NCBI GenBank assembly: GCA_016929795.1
Contig: JAFGIA010000187.1
Location: 1-42,104 of the forward strand
Source: Anaerolineae bacterium
GTDB taxonomy: Bacteria > Chloroflexota > Anaerolineae > JAAYZQ01
Reading direction: 5' to 3'
DNA: 42,104 nt
Below are positions 1 through 8,823 of this stretch, piece after piece. The notes under the pieces are model-generated. The model had not been told where the DNA came from and did not search any database. It saw nothing but the letters and a program-made list of their open reading frames with translations. Within the stretch, counting starts at the first letter, position 1. Every line of letters begins with the position of its first letter. The position numbers were made by a program, and so were the translations under genes.

Positions 1-1
1 C

Positions 2-208
2 ACGCTGGACCCAGTGGCAGGTGAGCCGGAGACGGTGCCGGTGCAGATCGGGCTGAGTGATGGCACCTATACCCAGATCGTGAAGGGGCTCAACGCCGGC
101 GACCAGGTCATCGTCGAGTACGACACCACCTCGACGACGTCCAACTTTCGGATGGGTGGTAGCGGCCTGTTCTCAGGCCTCTTTGGCGGCCTGATGCGCA
201 GCCGCTAG
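2..208 (+). CDS. Efflux adaptor (HlyD/MacA-like), C-terminal end only
   Basis: This is the last 68 codons of a gene cut by the window start. The readable part (VPVQIGLSDGTYTQIVKGL, then NAGDQVIVEY) matches the membrane-proximal beta domain of periplasmic or extracytoplasmic adaptors of the MacA/RND family. In these proteins a line of the form 'V.VGL.DG..TEI..GL..GD.VV' sits near the C-terminus. It ends in a Gly/Phe-rich tail (GGSGLFSGLFGGLMRSR). The stop at 206-208 lies 18 nt before the ATG of the permease gene, so the two are very probably co-transcribed. Family assignment rests on the short C-terminal signature plus the neighbouring MacB-type permease. Confidence 0.7.
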   Translation, partial: TLDPVAGEPETVPVQIGLSDGTYTQIVKGLNAGDQVIVEYDTTSTTSNFRMGGSGLFSGLFGGLMRSR

Positions 209-226
209 CCGCGGGAGGGTGTGATT

Positions 227-1459
227 ATGAAAAAGCTGTTCATGGTGTTGCGCGTCGCGCTGCTGGCCCTGACCCGTCACAAGACTCGCTCGGTGCTGAC
301 CATGTTGGGCGTGGTCATTGGTGTAGGTGCGGTCATTGCCCTGGTAGCGGCGGGTGAGGGCGCCCAGGCCCAGGTAGTGAGCCAGTTCGAGTCGTTGGGC
401 TCCAACCTGCTGACCGTGTCGCCCTTTACCAGTTTCAGTTTTGGCAGGGGGGGCCTGCAAACAAGCGTCACCGATCTGACGCTGGACGACGTAGAGGCGA
501 TTGAAGCCCTGGCGACGAGCGTGGCGCTGGTGGCTCCCAGCTACAGCACCAACGCCACCGTCACCTATGCCGGTGGCACCACTTCGGCAAGTGTCACCGG
601 GGTGGCCGCGAACTATGCCACGGTCAACAACTGGGAGCTGGCGCGTGGGCGGTTCATCACTGCCGCGGATGACGAGGCCATGGCGATGGTGGTGGTGCTG
701 GGCCCGGGCATTGTCGAGGATCTTTTTGGCAGCGCGTCGGCCAATCCCCTGGGCGAGACGGTGCGCATCAGCCGCCAGAACTACCAGGTGATCGGCGTGC
801 TGGAGAGCAAGGGTACGACCGGCCCGCAAAACCAGGATGACGCCGTCATGATCCCCCTGCGCACGGCGCAGCTCAAGCTCGGCGGTGCGGGCACGACCAG
901 TGTCAGCTCGATCAGCCTCCAGGTGCGCTCTGCCGAGGAGATGGACCTGGCGCAAGCGCAGGTGACGGCCATCCTTCGCGCGCGGCACGGCCTGGAGACA
1001 GGAACTGACAACGACTTTCGGGTGCAGAACCAGGCTGACATGGTGGAAAGTGTGTCCGAAACGTCGAGCACCTTTACCACCCTGCTGGCCAGCATTGCTG
1101 CCATTTCGCTGCTCGTGGGGGGGATTGGCATTATGAATATTATGCTCGTGAGTGTCACCGAGCGCACCCGCGAGGTGGGGTTGCGCAAAGCGGTGGGGGC
1201 CAAGCGGGGAGATATCCTGCTCCAGTTCCTGACGGAGGCCGTGGTACTGAGCGGCATCGGAGGCCTGATTGGCGTGGGGCTCGGGGTGGTGGCCGCGCAG
1301 GTGATCACCCCCCTGCTGGGCGGCACCGAGGCAGTCGTCACCGGTGAGAGTGTCCTCCTGGCGGTAGCCGTCTCACTGGGCATCGGCGTCTTTTTTGGTC
1401 TTTACCCTGCCAACCGGGCCGCCAGCCTCAACCCGATCGACGCCCTGCGCTATGAATAG
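227..1459 (+). CDS. MacB/FtsX-type ABC transporter permease
   Basis: A 410-residue inner-membrane permease of the MacB type, which works with an ABC ATPase and an adaptor in export of peptides, lipoproteins or toxic compounds. It has an N-terminal membrane segment (about residues 14-37, after ALTRHKTRSVLTMLGVVIG), a large extracytoplasmic MacB_PCD region, then the FtsX domain with three C-terminal membrane segments. The conserved GGIGIMNIMLVSVTERTREV and GLRKAVGA motifs are present. I chose ATG 227: GGGAGGG at 213-219 lies 7 nt upstream, whereas GTG 221 would sit almost on top of it. The ABC ATPase is not between adaptor and permease, so it must lie upstream of the window or elsewhere. The substrate cannot be told. 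Confidence 0.9.
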   Translation: MKKLFMVLRVALLALTRHKTRSVLTMLGVVIGVGAVIALVAAGEGAQAQVVSQFESLGSNLLTVSPFTSFSFGRGGLQTSVTDLTLDDVEAIEALATSVALVAPSYSTNATVTYAGGTTSASVTGVAANYATVNNWELARGRFITAADDEAMAMVVVLGPGIVEDLFGSASANPLGETVRISRQNYQVIGVLESKGTTGPQNQDDAVMIPLRTAQLKLGGAGTTSVSSISLQVRSAEEMDLAQAQVTAILRARHGLETGTDNDFRVQNQADMVESVSETSSTFTTLLASIAAISLLVGGIGIMNIMLVSVTERTREVGLRKAVGAKRGDILLQFLTEAVVLSGIGGLIGVGLGVVAAQVITPLLGGTEAVVTGESVLLAVAVSLGIGVFFGLYPANRAASLNPIDALRYE

Positions 1460-1537
1460 ACCATGTGTTATCATCGAGGTGCATCAGCCATAACGGGTGG
1501 GCTATGAAACGCGACCCGCTTGGGGAGGAGGAATCGG

Positions 1538-2734
1538 ATGGAACGAAAAACGCGCGCGAACTGGATCTGGGCTCTGGCCATCGTGATGTTGCTGGCAGTC
1601 GCCCTGTCGCCCGAGTGGTCAGGCGTCGCGACCCTCGACACCTCGGCGGCCTTGACGAGCGAGCTGCCCACTGCGGCCGTAACGCTGGCGACAGAACCCT
1701 ATGACGAGCAGCAGGCGGCCAATGCGCTGGAGCAGCAGATGATTGACGTGTACGATGGCACAAGTCCTGCGGTTGTGAATATTACCAACCGCAGCTATGT
1801 CTACTATCGCTTTATGGGCGCAGTGCCAGAAGAGGGCACCGGCTCCGGTTTTGTGTATGATGCCGAGGGGCACATTGTCACCAACTATCACGTCATCGAG
1901 AACGCGGAAGAGCTGCTGGTCACCCTGGCCGGCGGCGAGGTGTACGATGCCACGGTCGTCGGGTCGGACCCGGCCAACGACCTGGCTGTGATCCGGATCG
2001 ACGCTGGCGCCGATCTGCCGGCACCGCTCACGCTGGGCGATTCGGACGGGCTGCGGGTAGGCCAGTTCGTGGTGGCTATCGGCAATCCGTACGGACTGGA
2101 GCAAACCATGACAACCGGCGTGGTCAGCGCCCTCGGGCGCGTGATTGAGGGCGCGGAGGACGGAAGTTTCATCGGCGAGGCGATCCAGACCGACGCCGCC
2201 ATTAACCCCGGCAACTCGGGTGGCCCCCTGCTCGACTTGCAAGGGCACGTGGTCGGGGTCAATTCGCAGATTATCAGCCCGAGCGGCGCCTCGTCGGGCA
2301 TCGGGTTTGCCGTCTCGGCCAGCACGGTGCAGCGTGTCGTGCCCGAGTTGATTGCCCGAGGCTATTATGGCCACCCCTGGTTGGGCGTCGACACCGTGGA
2401 CCTGACCTCTTTGATCGCCGGGATGCTGCGCGATGCGGGCATCGACGTCGCTGCCGACTCGGGCCTGCTGGTGCTCGATGTGACGGGGGGCGGGCCGGCG
2501 GACCAGGCCGGCGTGCAGGGCGGCAGCCGTTGGGTGCGCTTTGGCCGTTACCAGATCCCGGTCGGCGGCGACATTATTACGGCCGTCGATGGTGAACCCA
2601 CGGCGGACCTGGAGACGCTGACAGTCTACCTGGAGATGGAGAAGGCGATCGGCGACGTGGTGGAGCTGACCATCCTTCGTGGCGATCGAGAGATCACCAT
2701 CCCGGTGGTCCTTGGAGAGCAAGCGCAGGTATAA
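1538..2734 (+). CDS. HtrA/DegP-type S1C serine protease with PDZ domain
   Basis: A 398-residue membrane-anchored protease for damaged or misfolded envelope proteins. An N-terminal hydrophobic segment (about residues 9-25, WIWALAIVMLLAVAL) acts as signal or anchor. The trypsin-like domain shows the full triad: His118 in TNYHVIEN, Asp148 in NDLAVIRID, Ser227 in GNSGGPLL. One PDZ domain follows, from about residue 285 to the end. The start is ATG 1538, preceded by GGGGAGGAGG at 1522-1531. It stands 78 nt after the permease gene and 43 nt before a response regulator gene, which suggests a shared envelope-stress role. DegP-, DegS- and DegQ-like subtypes cannot be separated, but a single PDZ and a membrane anchor resemble HtrA of Gram-positives and cyanobacteria. 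Confidence 0.93.
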   Translation: MERKTRANWIWALAIVMLLAVALSPEWSGVATLDTSAALTSELPTAAVTLATEPYDEQQAANALEQQMIDVYDGTSPAVVNITNRSYVYYRFMGAVPEEGTGSGFVYDAEGHIVTNYHVIENAEELLVTLAGGEVYDATVVGSDPANDLAVIRIDAGADLPAPLTLGDSDGLRVGQFVVAIGNPYGLEQTMTTGVVSALGRVIEGAEDGSFIGEAIQTDAAINPGNSGGPLLDLQGHVVGVNSQIISPSGASSGIGFAVSASTVQRVVPELIARGYYGHPWLGVDTVDLTSLIAGMLRDAGIDVAADSGLLVLDVTGGGPADQAGVQGGSRWVRFGRYQIPVGGDIITAVDGEPTADLETLTVYLEMEKAIGDVVELTILRGDREITIPVVLGEQAQV

Positions 2735-2777
2735 GGCCGGCGCGCACCCTGTGCCTGCTGACGGGGAGGAAGAAAAG

Positions 2778-3479
2778 ATGGCTTCACGGATACTGGTAGT
2801 GGACGATGACCGCGAAATCGTGCGCCTGGTGCGCACCTACCTGGAAGAGAACAACTATGAGGTGTTGGTGGCATACGACGGCGAGACGGCGCTGCACATC
2901 CTGCGCCGCGAACGACCTGACCTGATGCTCCTCGACCTGATGCTCCCCGAGCGCAATGGTTGGGATGTGACACGGGTGGTGCGGCGCGATGCCGGCCTCG
3001 TCGCCATGCCGATCATCATGCTCACGGCACGGGTCGAGGATCACGACAAGATTGTCGGGCTGGAGCTGGGGGCCGACGACTATGTATGCAAGCCGTTCAA
3101 CCCACGCGAAGTGGTGGCGAGGGTGCGGGCGGTACTGCGCCGCGTGCAGGGTGAGCCGAACGTACCCAAAGTAATCCAGGTTGGAGAAGTAACGATTGAC
3201 CTGGACGCACACAAGGTTGTGGCCTGCGGCCGCCCCGTGCACCTGACGCCCACCGAATTCGCGCTGCTGCGCGCCCTGGCCGAGCAGCCGGGCCACGCAC
3301 TGACGCGCCAGGAGATGATCGAGAACGGCCTGGGTTACAGCTACGAAGGGCTGGAGCGGACGGTGGACAGCCACGTCAAGAACCTGCGGCACAAGCTGGA
3401 TGAAGCTGGCGACACAGCATGCCCGATCGAAACGGTGTTCGGCGTGGGGTATCGATTGGCAGCGGAAGAGAGTCTATGA
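2778..3479 (+). CDS. OmpR/PhoB-family response regulator
   Basis: A 233-residue two-component regulator. The receiver domain (about 1-120) has the acidic cluster D9-D10-D11, phospho-acceptor Asp53 in LLDLMLPERNG, and the conserved Lys in VCKPFNP. The C-terminal winged helix (about 130-230) carries LTPTEFALLRALAEQPG and the ERTVDSHVKNLRHKL recognition region. The chosen ATG at 2778 begins MASRILVVDDD and is preceded by GGGGAGGA at 2763-2770; longer in-frame starts only add residues read out of the htrA frame. The stop overlaps the start of the histidine kinase gene (ATGA), the usual sign of translational coupling. Target genes are unknown; upstream htrA and the exporter are plausible. Confidence 0.93.
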   Translation: MASRILVVDDDREIVRLVRTYLEENNYEVLVAYDGETALHILRRERPDLMLLDLMLPERNGWDVTRVVRRDAGLVAMPIIMLTARVEDHDKIVGLELGADDYVCKPFNPREVVARVRAVLRRVQGEPNVPKVIQVGEVTIDLDAHKVVACGRPVHLTPTEFALLRALAEQPGHALTRQEMIENGLGYSYEGLERTVDSHVKNLRHKLDEAGDTACPIETVFGVGYRLAAEESL

Positions 3480-4876
3480 ACCGCCTGCGGGTGCAGTTGA
3501 TCCTGGCTTTTATGGTGGTTGTTCTCTTTGCGGTGAGTGCCATCGCAGTTTTGATCGTACAGACGACCAACACCCAGTTTCGCCAATACATCACGAACAG
3601 CAGCATGACGGCTTCCGGCAGCGGCCTGGAGCAACTGATCGCTTACCATCAAGAGCAGGGCAGTTGGGATGGTGTGGAGGGCTTGTTGCAGCAGAGTGTG
3701 TTTGTGGGCGATCCACGGAGCATGCCAGCGCCCGACACTACGCACCGCTTTGAAAGGTCGGGCACGCTCGAGGTGACGCTCGCCGATGCGGCAGCCAGGA
3801 TCATCTATGACAGCGCCGGGGGCACGGAAGGCAAGAGACTCGAGTCGGCCGAGATCGCCCAAGCCCTGCCGATTACCGAGGGTGATGACGGCGAGGTGAT
3901 CGGCTACCTGCTCCTCTCCTTGCCTACGGGCCCCGACAGGCTCGGCGAGCTGGAGCAGCGATTTCTCGATCGTATGCAGGAAATCCTGATCACCGGTGCT
4001 GCGTTGGCCGTAGGGTTGGCGCTCATCCTGGGAATCGTGATCAGCCGCAACCTGACTGCTCCTCTGCAGCGCCTGGCGTCGGCGGCCCGCTCCGTGGCTT
4101 CTGGCGATCTCGACCAGCAGTTACGAGTGGAGGGCAGCGCAGAGATGGCCGAGGTGGCCCAGGCCTTTAACGACATGACGGCCGCCCTGGGCGACTCGGA
4201 GCGCCAGCGACAGCACATGGTGGCCGACGTTGCGCACGAGCTGCGCACGCCACTTACCGTTCTGCAGGGCAACTTGCGGGCGATGCTGGATGGGGTGTAT
4301 CCGACAGACCAGGCCGAGATTTCACGCCTTTATGACGAGACCCGCCTGCTCGGTCGCCTGGTGGACGATCTGCGTGAGCTGGCTCTGGCCGATGCAGGGC
4401 AACTGCGCCTGCATCTGCACCGCACCGATGTGCACCAGATCGTCGAATCGACGGTCGAGAGCCTCGCTCCGGCAGCCGAGTGTGAAGGGGTGAGCCTGGT
4501 GTCAGCGGTGGCTGACAATGTACCGTACGTCGAAGCCGACTCTGACCGCGTGGCCCAGGTATTGCGCAACTTGTTGATCAACGCGCTGCGCCACACTCCA
4601 TCTGGCGGCTCGATCCAGGTGACAGCAGCGCTCTCTTCAGACGCAGTCGAACTAGCCGTGTCCGACACAGGTGAAGGGATTGGCCCAGAAGCCTTGCCCC
4701 ACGTATTTGAGCGATTCTGGCGGGTCGATCCCGCGCGCACCCGCACGGGAGGCACGGGACTCGGCCTGGCGATTGCCCAGAGCCTGGTGGAAGCTCAAAG
4801 GGGGCGCATCTGGGCCGAGAGTACACCGGGTGAGGGCAGCACCTTTCGTTTCACGTTGCCGATCGCACCCGGGTAA
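3476..4876 (+). CDS. Membrane sensor histidine kinase (HAMP, HisKA, HATPase)
   Basis: A 466-residue sensor kinase and cognate partner of the overlapping response regulator. It has a first membrane segment at about residues 6-28, an extracytoplasmic sensor of about 135 residues, and a second membrane segment at about 165-190. A HAMP linker follows (ending AQAFNDMTAALGDSERQ), then the dimerisation/phosphoacceptor helix with His254 in MVADVAHELRTPLTV. The ATPase domain has an N box (NLLINALRHT), a G1 box (DTGEGIG), an F box (FERFWRVD) and a G2 box (GTGLGLAI). All catalytic boxes look intact. The sensor region has no recognisable ligand domain. The gene converges on the radical SAM gene with 40 nt between them, where I see no clear terminator. 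Confidence 0.93.
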   Translation: MNRLRVQLILAFMVVVLFAVSAIAVLIVQTTNTQFRQYITNSSMTASGSGLEQLIAYHQEQGSWDGVEGLLQQSVFVGDPRSMPAPDTTHRFERSGTLEVTLADAAARIIYDSAGGTEGKRLESAEIAQALPITEGDDGEVIGYLLLSLPTGPDRLGELEQRFLDRMQEILITGAALAVGLALILGIVISRNLTAPLQRLASAARSVASGDLDQQLRVEGSAEMAEVAQAFNDMTAALGDSERQRQHMVADVAHELRTPLTVLQGNLRAMLDGVYPTDQAEISRLYDETRLLGRLVDDLRELALADAGQLRLHLHRTDVHQIVESTVESLAPAAECEGVSLVSAVADNVPYVEADSDRVAQVLRNLLINALRHTPSGGSIQVTAALSSDAVELAVSDTGEGIGPEALPHVFERFWRVDPARTRTGGTGLGLAIAQSLVEAQRGRIWAESTPGEGSTFRFTLPIAPG

Positions 4877-4916
4877 GGTCGTGGGTGGGATGGCATCGCG
4901 CGGTGATGGGGTTCAC

Positions 4917-6059
4917 TCATTCCGTCCCCTCTTCCCACAATGGCAACTGGTGGGGTGGGCGCCTGCCGTCGAGTAGCAAGTAGGGTGCTGCTCGCTCGGC
5001 CACTGCTCCCGCCTTTTTCAGATCCCCCAGATCGCGCAGCCTTCCACCACGTCGCCAGTCAAGGATACGGTTGACAGAACGCGGCCCCAGCCCGGGCACG
5101 CGCAGCAGCTCGTGCCGCGAGGCGCGGTTGACCTCGACGGGGAACTGCTCCGGGTGGGCGCGGGCGTAGGTCAGTTTTGGATCGGCGGCGCGCGGCAGAT
5201 TGCCCGTGGGGTCGAATATCAGTTCGTCAAAGCCAAACCCGTAGAAGCGGAGCAGCCAGTCGGCCTGGTAGAGGCGGTGCTCTCGCCATGCCGGGGTGGG
5301 TGTTAGCCCGTCGAGCGGCGTGCCAGGCACTGGCTGGAAGGCGCTAAAGTAGGCGCGCTTCAGGTCGACCTCGCGATAGAGCCGTGCAGTGGTCGACAGG
5401 ATCTCGTGGTCGCTCTCGCCGGCCGCGCCGACGACGAACTGGGTCGTCTGGCCCGCGGGCGCCAGGCGCCCTCCGCTGGCGTCGATAAAGCGCTTGGCAC
5501 GCCACATCGGTGCCATCAGCTCGTCAAAAAAGTCCTTGTGTGGTGCGATCACGGCCAGGTGATCGGCGTCGGGTGCCTCGAGATTCACCGATACGCGCTG
5601 GGCGAGCTGCACGGCACGCTCGACGTGCGCGTCGGATGCGCCTGGCAGGAGCTTGAGGTGGACGTAGCCGTCGAACCGGTAGCGCCGGCGCACCAGCTCC
5701 ACGCAGGCGAGCATGCGGTCCATCGTATTGCCCGGGCCGGCACACACACCGGAGCTGAGAAAGAGGCCATCGACCAGGTCGGCACGGAGCAGCCTGTCGA
5801 ACGCGGCGGCGAGCTCGTCGGGTGTAAAGCTGGTGCGCGGTGCATCGCGGCCGGCACGCGTGGCACAGTAGTAGCAGTTTTTCTCGCACACGTTGGTCAT
5901 CAGTATCTTGAGCACGCGCACCCGTTTGCCATCAGGCAGCGCCGCAGGATAGATCCAACGGCCAATGTCGTCGCGCTGGCGCGTTGCGGCGCCGCACGCG
6001 TTACACAAGTCGTATTGGGCCGACTCGCCGAGGGTCGAGATCTTGGTCGTGACGTCCAT
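4917..6059 (-). CDS. Radical SAM protein with helix-hairpin-helix tail (putative DNA modification/repair)
   Basis: A 380-residue radical SAM enzyme. The cluster-binding CX3CX2C motif is Cys58, Cys62, Cys65 (CEKNCYYC), followed by a TIM-barrel region (FLSSGVCAGPGNTMDRML). The C-terminus has a helix-hairpin-helix (LLRVPGLGPRSVNRILDWR) of the kind that contacts DNA backbone. This layout matches the family annotated as putative DNA modification/repair radical SAM protein. A second pair, Cys19 and Cys22 (DLCNACG), near the N-terminus may bind metal. The start is ATG at 6059; the reverse strand upstream is very purine-rich (GGGGAGGTGGGG), a strong ribosome site, and a consensus promoter lies just before it. 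It is monocistronic here. The reaction and substrate are not known from sequence. Confidence 0.88.
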   Translation of the reverse strand: MDVTTKISTLGESAQYDLCNACGAATRQRDDIGRWIYPAALPDGKRVRVLKILMTNVCEKNCYYCATRAGRDAPRTSFTPDELAAAFDRLLRADLVDGLFLSSGVCAGPGNTMDRMLACVELVRRRYRFDGYVHLKLLPGASDAHVERAVQLAQRVSVNLEAPDADHLAVIAPHKDFFDELMAPMWRAKRFIDASGGRLAPAGQTTQFVVGAAGESDHEILSTTARLYREVDLKRAYFSAFQPVPGTPLDGLTPTPAWREHRLYQADWLLRFYGFGFDELIFDPTGNLPRAADPKLTYARAHPEQFPVEVNRASRHELLRVPGLGPRSVNRILDWRRGGRLRDLGDLKKAGAVAERAAPYLLLDGRRPPHQLPLWEEGTE

Positions 6060-6080
6060 TTCCCCCCCACCTCCCCCTCT

Positions 6081-6108
6081 ATTATAGTACAAATGTTCGA
6101 AATGTCAA
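6081..6108 (-). promoter_or_regulatory. Sigma-70 type promoter of the radical SAM gene
   Basis: On the minus strand there is a perfect -35 (TTGACA, plus-strand 6103-6108) and a perfect -10 (TATAAT, 6081-6086) separated by 16 nt. The -10 ends about 21 nt before the ATG at 6059, giving a short leader that contains the purine-rich ribosome site. It is one of the closest matches to consensus in the window. Confidence 0.85.
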
Positions 6109-6110
6109 TT

Positions 6111-6165
6111 CTGAATAAAGGGAGGAAAGGTGGGGTGTGTGCGGGCAGCGCACACACCCCACCGG
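6111..6165 (-). repeat. Hairpin repeat family, copy C (inverted orientation)
   Basis: A perfect 15-bp inverted repeat: GGTGGGGTGTGTGCG at 6129-6143 and its complement at 6149-6163, around a 5-nt loop. The left flank (AATAAAGGGAGGAAAG, from about 6113) resembles the reverse complement of the right flank of the copy at 19506-19586, so this copy is inverted relative to that one. It lies between the divergent radical SAM and pbpC promoters and may influence both. No T-run follows either arm, so it is not a simple rho-independent terminator. Confidence 0.75.
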
Positions 6166-6174
6166 AGAGGGTCA

Positions 6175-6203
6175 TGGACAGACACCAGAAAGTGTGATAT
6201 ACT
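6175..6203 (+). promoter_or_regulatory. Promoter of the pbpC-macroglobulin group
   Basis: The -35 is TGGACA (6175-6180), the spacer is 17 nt, and the -10 is TATACT (6198-6203) preceded by TGA, an extended -10. It would give a leader of about 125 nt before the ATG at 6335. A second TATAAT at 6294-6299 lacks a convincing -35. Confidence 0.65.
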
Positions 6204-6334
6204 CGGCTGTGTGTCCAGGGCGCGATCGGTAAGCGCTGGCTGAGTGTGGGGCAGGCACTGACCACGAGTCAATCGCCGGGCGACGGGCTCGTCTATAATC
6301 TGGAGTATATCCGATCGAACACGGGGGATGTGAA

Positions 6335-8761
6335 ATGCTTGCCTGTCGACGCCGCCGATGCATTGCGGCGGTAGTTGTCTGCCTGATCCTGTTCGCCGCG
6401 GCCTGTCTTGTGACCTGGTGGTGGCTGTTCGCAGATCTTCCGCACCTCGATGGTGTGGAGAGCCCGGCGCTCGGCGGCTACACCGGCGTTCCCAGCTCCA
6501 AGATATACGATCGCAATGGCCGGCTGCTGTTCGAAATGCTGCCTCCTGATACAGGCCTCCATTCGCCGGTGCCGATCGACGAGATCCCGCTGGCGCTGCG
6601 CCAGGCGGTGGTTGCTACGGAGGATGCCACTTTTTACGCCAACCCGGGAGTCGACGCGTGGGCGATCGTGCGTGCGGTGTGGATCAATCTGCGTGGTGGC
6701 GAGGTGCTATCAGGGGGGAGCACGATCACGCAGCAGGTAGCGCGCAATCTTCTCTTCACGCCGGACGAGCGCTACGAGCGCACACTGCGGCGCAAGCTGC
6801 GCGAGGCGGTCCTGGCGTGGCGCATCGCCCGGCGCTACGAGAAGGACGAGGTACTGGCGCTCTACCTGAATGAGATCTATTTCGGAAACATGGCCTACGG
6901 CGTCGAAGCGGCGGCGCAGGCGTACTTTGCCAAGCCGGTGCGCGACCTCGACCTGGCAGAGTGCGCCATGCTGGCTGGCCTGCCTCAGGCACCAGCGCTC
7001 TATAATCCACTGGAGAACCTGGAAGCAGCGCGAGAAAGGCAAGGGGTGGTGCTCGACCTGATGGTAAAGCACGGCTACCTGACGGTGGAGCGGGCCGAGC
7101 TGGCGCGCAGGGAGAAACTCTACTTTGCCTCGGCGCCGTTCGAGATCCGGGCGCCTCACTTTGTGATGTACGTGCGTGGTTTGTTGGAGCGGGAGCTGGG
7201 GCTGGAGCGACTGGAGCAGGGGGGGCTGAATATCTATACGACGCTCGACCTGGACCTGAACGAGACAGCCCGCGACCTGGTTCGCTATCGCCTGGCCCGG
7301 CTGGCCGAGTGCAACGGCCAGCGCGACGCCTGCCCACCGGGGGGGCGGAATGTGCGCAACGCGGCCCTGGTGGCACTGGACCCGGAGACGGGCGAGATCC
7401 TGGCCATGCTCGGCAGTCCCGATTATTTCTCGGCACGCATCGACGGCGCTGTGAACGGGACGACGGTGCTGCGCCAGCCCGGCTCGGCAGTGAAGCCGCT
7501 CACCTACGCGGCGGCGTTCGACACGGGCGAGCTGACGGCGGCAACGGTGATGGTCGACGAGCGGACGGCGTTTGTGACGAAGGAGGGCGAGCCATACGTC
7601 CCGCTGAACTATGACCTCCAGTTCCGCGGACCGGTGCGCCTGCGTGAGGCGCTGGCGTCGTCGTACAACGTCATTGCCGTCAAGGTGCTGGATCGGATCG
7701 GCGTCGAGTCGATGGCCGCGTTGGCACGGCGGCTGGGAATCACCACGTTCGACGACAGTGACCGTTTGGGGCTGTCGGTGACGCTGGGTGGCGGCGAGGT
7801 ACGGCTACTGGAGCTGACGGCGGCGTACGGCGCGTTGGCCAACGGCGGAGAGCGAGTGCGGCCCGTGGCGATCCGGCGCGTGGAAGATGCCGCCGGCAAC
7901 CTGGTGTGGGCACCGGTACTCGAGGAGGCGCAGCGCGTGCTCGACGAGCGGGTGGCATACCTGGTGAGCGACGTCCTGAGCGACCCGGTGGCGCGCATCC
8001 CATCATTCGGTGAGGCGAGCGCGCTGGAGCTGAGCCGCCCCGCGGCAGTCAAGACGGGCACGACGACAGACTTTCGGGACAATTGGACCGTCGGCTACAC
8101 GCCTGACCTGGTGGTGGGCGTGTGGGCGGGCAACGCCGACGGTGAGGCGATGCGCGAGATCTCGGGCATCAGTGGCGCGGCGCCGATCTGGCACGATTTC
8201 ATGGAGGCGGCGCTCAAGGGCCAGCCGGTGCACCTGTTCGAGCGACCCGAGGGCCTGGTAGAGGTGGAAGTGTGCGCCACCACCGGGCTGCTGCCCGGCG
8301 AGAATTGTTCCCAACGCCTGAGAGAGCTGTTCATCGCCGGCACCGAGCCGGTCGAGGTGGGGGATAGTGGATATTGGGTATTAGATATTGGGGATTCGGG
8401 AGCCGGCGAGGTGCGGGCCGGATCTATGAATCCGGAATCCCGAGTCGCGGATGCACGCGTTTCCAGACCCACTCCGTCCCCCGCGCTGGTGCTGACCGCA
8501 CCCGACAGGAACGCGACGTACCGGATCGACGCTTCGCTCGCGCGCGACGCCCAGAGGATCGCCGTGTCGGCGCGCGCCGGGATGGCACTGCGCGAGGTAG
8601 TGCTGCTGGTGGATGGGCGGGAAGTGGCGCGATTCAGCGCGCCGCCGTACGAGGCACTGTGGGTGCTGGAGCCAGGGGCGCATGTGTTCGTGGCGCGCGG
8701 GATCGATGGAGCAGGGGAGGTGGTGATGAGCGACCAGGTATGTGTGCAGGTGAAAGAGTAA
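6335..8761 (+). CDS. pbpC: PbpC-type class A penicillin-binding protein (PBP1C)
   Basis: An 808-residue bifunctional peptidoglycan synthase. A signal anchor lies at about 10-32. The glycosyltransferase 51 domain has the catalytic Glu96 region ATEDATFY and GGSTITQQVARNL. The transpeptidase domain shows all three penicillin-binding motifs: Ser384-x-x-Lys387 (GSAVK), Ser443-Tyr-Asn445, and Lys573-Thr-Gly575. After a cysteine-containing stretch (CATTGLLPGENCS) the C-terminus (about 715-805) matches the BiPBP C-terminal domain that defines PbpC. ATG 6335 follows GGGGGAT. Between the transpeptidase and BiPBP domains, residues about 676-708 are encoded by AT-rich mini-repeat sequence unlike the surrounding gene. 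The next gene encodes an alpha-2-macroglobulin, the same pairing as E. coli pbpC-yfhM, where it is thought to link wall repair with protease trapping. Confidence 0.93.
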   Translation: MLACRRRRCIAAVVVCLILFAAACLVTWWWLFADLPHLDGVESPALGGYTGVPSSKIYDRNGRLLFEMLPPDTGLHSPVPIDEIPLALRQAVVATEDATFYANPGVDAWAIVRAVWINLRGGEVLSGGSTITQQVARNLLFTPDERYERTLRRKLREAVLAWRIARRYEKDEVLALYLNEIYFGNMAYGVEAAAQAYFAKPVRDLDLAECAMLAGLPQAPALYNPLENLEAARERQGVVLDLMVKHGYLTVERAELARREKLYFASAPFEIRAPHFVMYVRGLLERELGLERLEQGGLNIYTTLDLDLNETARDLVRYRLARLAECNGQRDACPPGGRNVRNAALVALDPETGEILAMLGSPDYFSARIDGAVNGTTVLRQPGSAVKPLTYAAAFDTGELTAATVMVDERTAFVTKEGEPYVPLNYDLQFRGPVRLREALASSYNVIAVKVLDRIGVESMAALARRLGITTFDDSDRLGLSVTLGGGEVRLLELTAAYGALANGGERVRPVAIRRVEDAAGNLVWAPVLEEAQRVLDERVAYLVSDVLSDPVARIPSFGEASALELSRPAAVKTGTTTDFRDNWTVGYTPDLVVGVWAGNADGEAMREISGISGAAPIWHDFMEAALKGQPVHLFERPEGLVEVEVCATTGLLPGENCSQRLRELFIAGTEPVEVGDSGYWVLDIGDSGAGEVRAGSMNPESRVADARVSRPTPSPALVLTAPDRNATYRIDASLARDAQRIAVSARAGMALREVVLLVDGREVARFSAPPYEALWVLEPGAHVFVARGIDGAGEVVMSDQVCVQVKE
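8361..8460 (+). repeat. Mini-repeat tract inserted in frame within pbpC
   Basis: The segment contains GGATATTGGGTATTA, then GATATTGGGGATTCGGGA and a roughly complementary CCGGAATCCCGA about 40 nt later. The first 15-mer occurs in reverse complement in the intergenic tract at 21714-21736, so this is a dispersed element and not ordinary coding sequence. It is translated as a linker of about 33 residues (including GYWVLDIGDSG) without breaking the frame. Confidence 0.7.
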
Positions 8762-8823
8762 ACGAATACCATTGTTTCGCCAGAGGGGCAAGGTTTCGAT
8801 CCAGCGGTCTGTGAGGAGAAGAA

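Noticed and set aside
6129..6163. Hairpin copies A, B and C as rho-independent terminators
   Set aside because: No T-run follows on either strand, and copy C lies between divergent promoters.
6294..6299. Second pbpC promoter at TATAAT
   Set aside because: No acceptable -35 at 16-18 nt upstream; kept only as a weak possibility.
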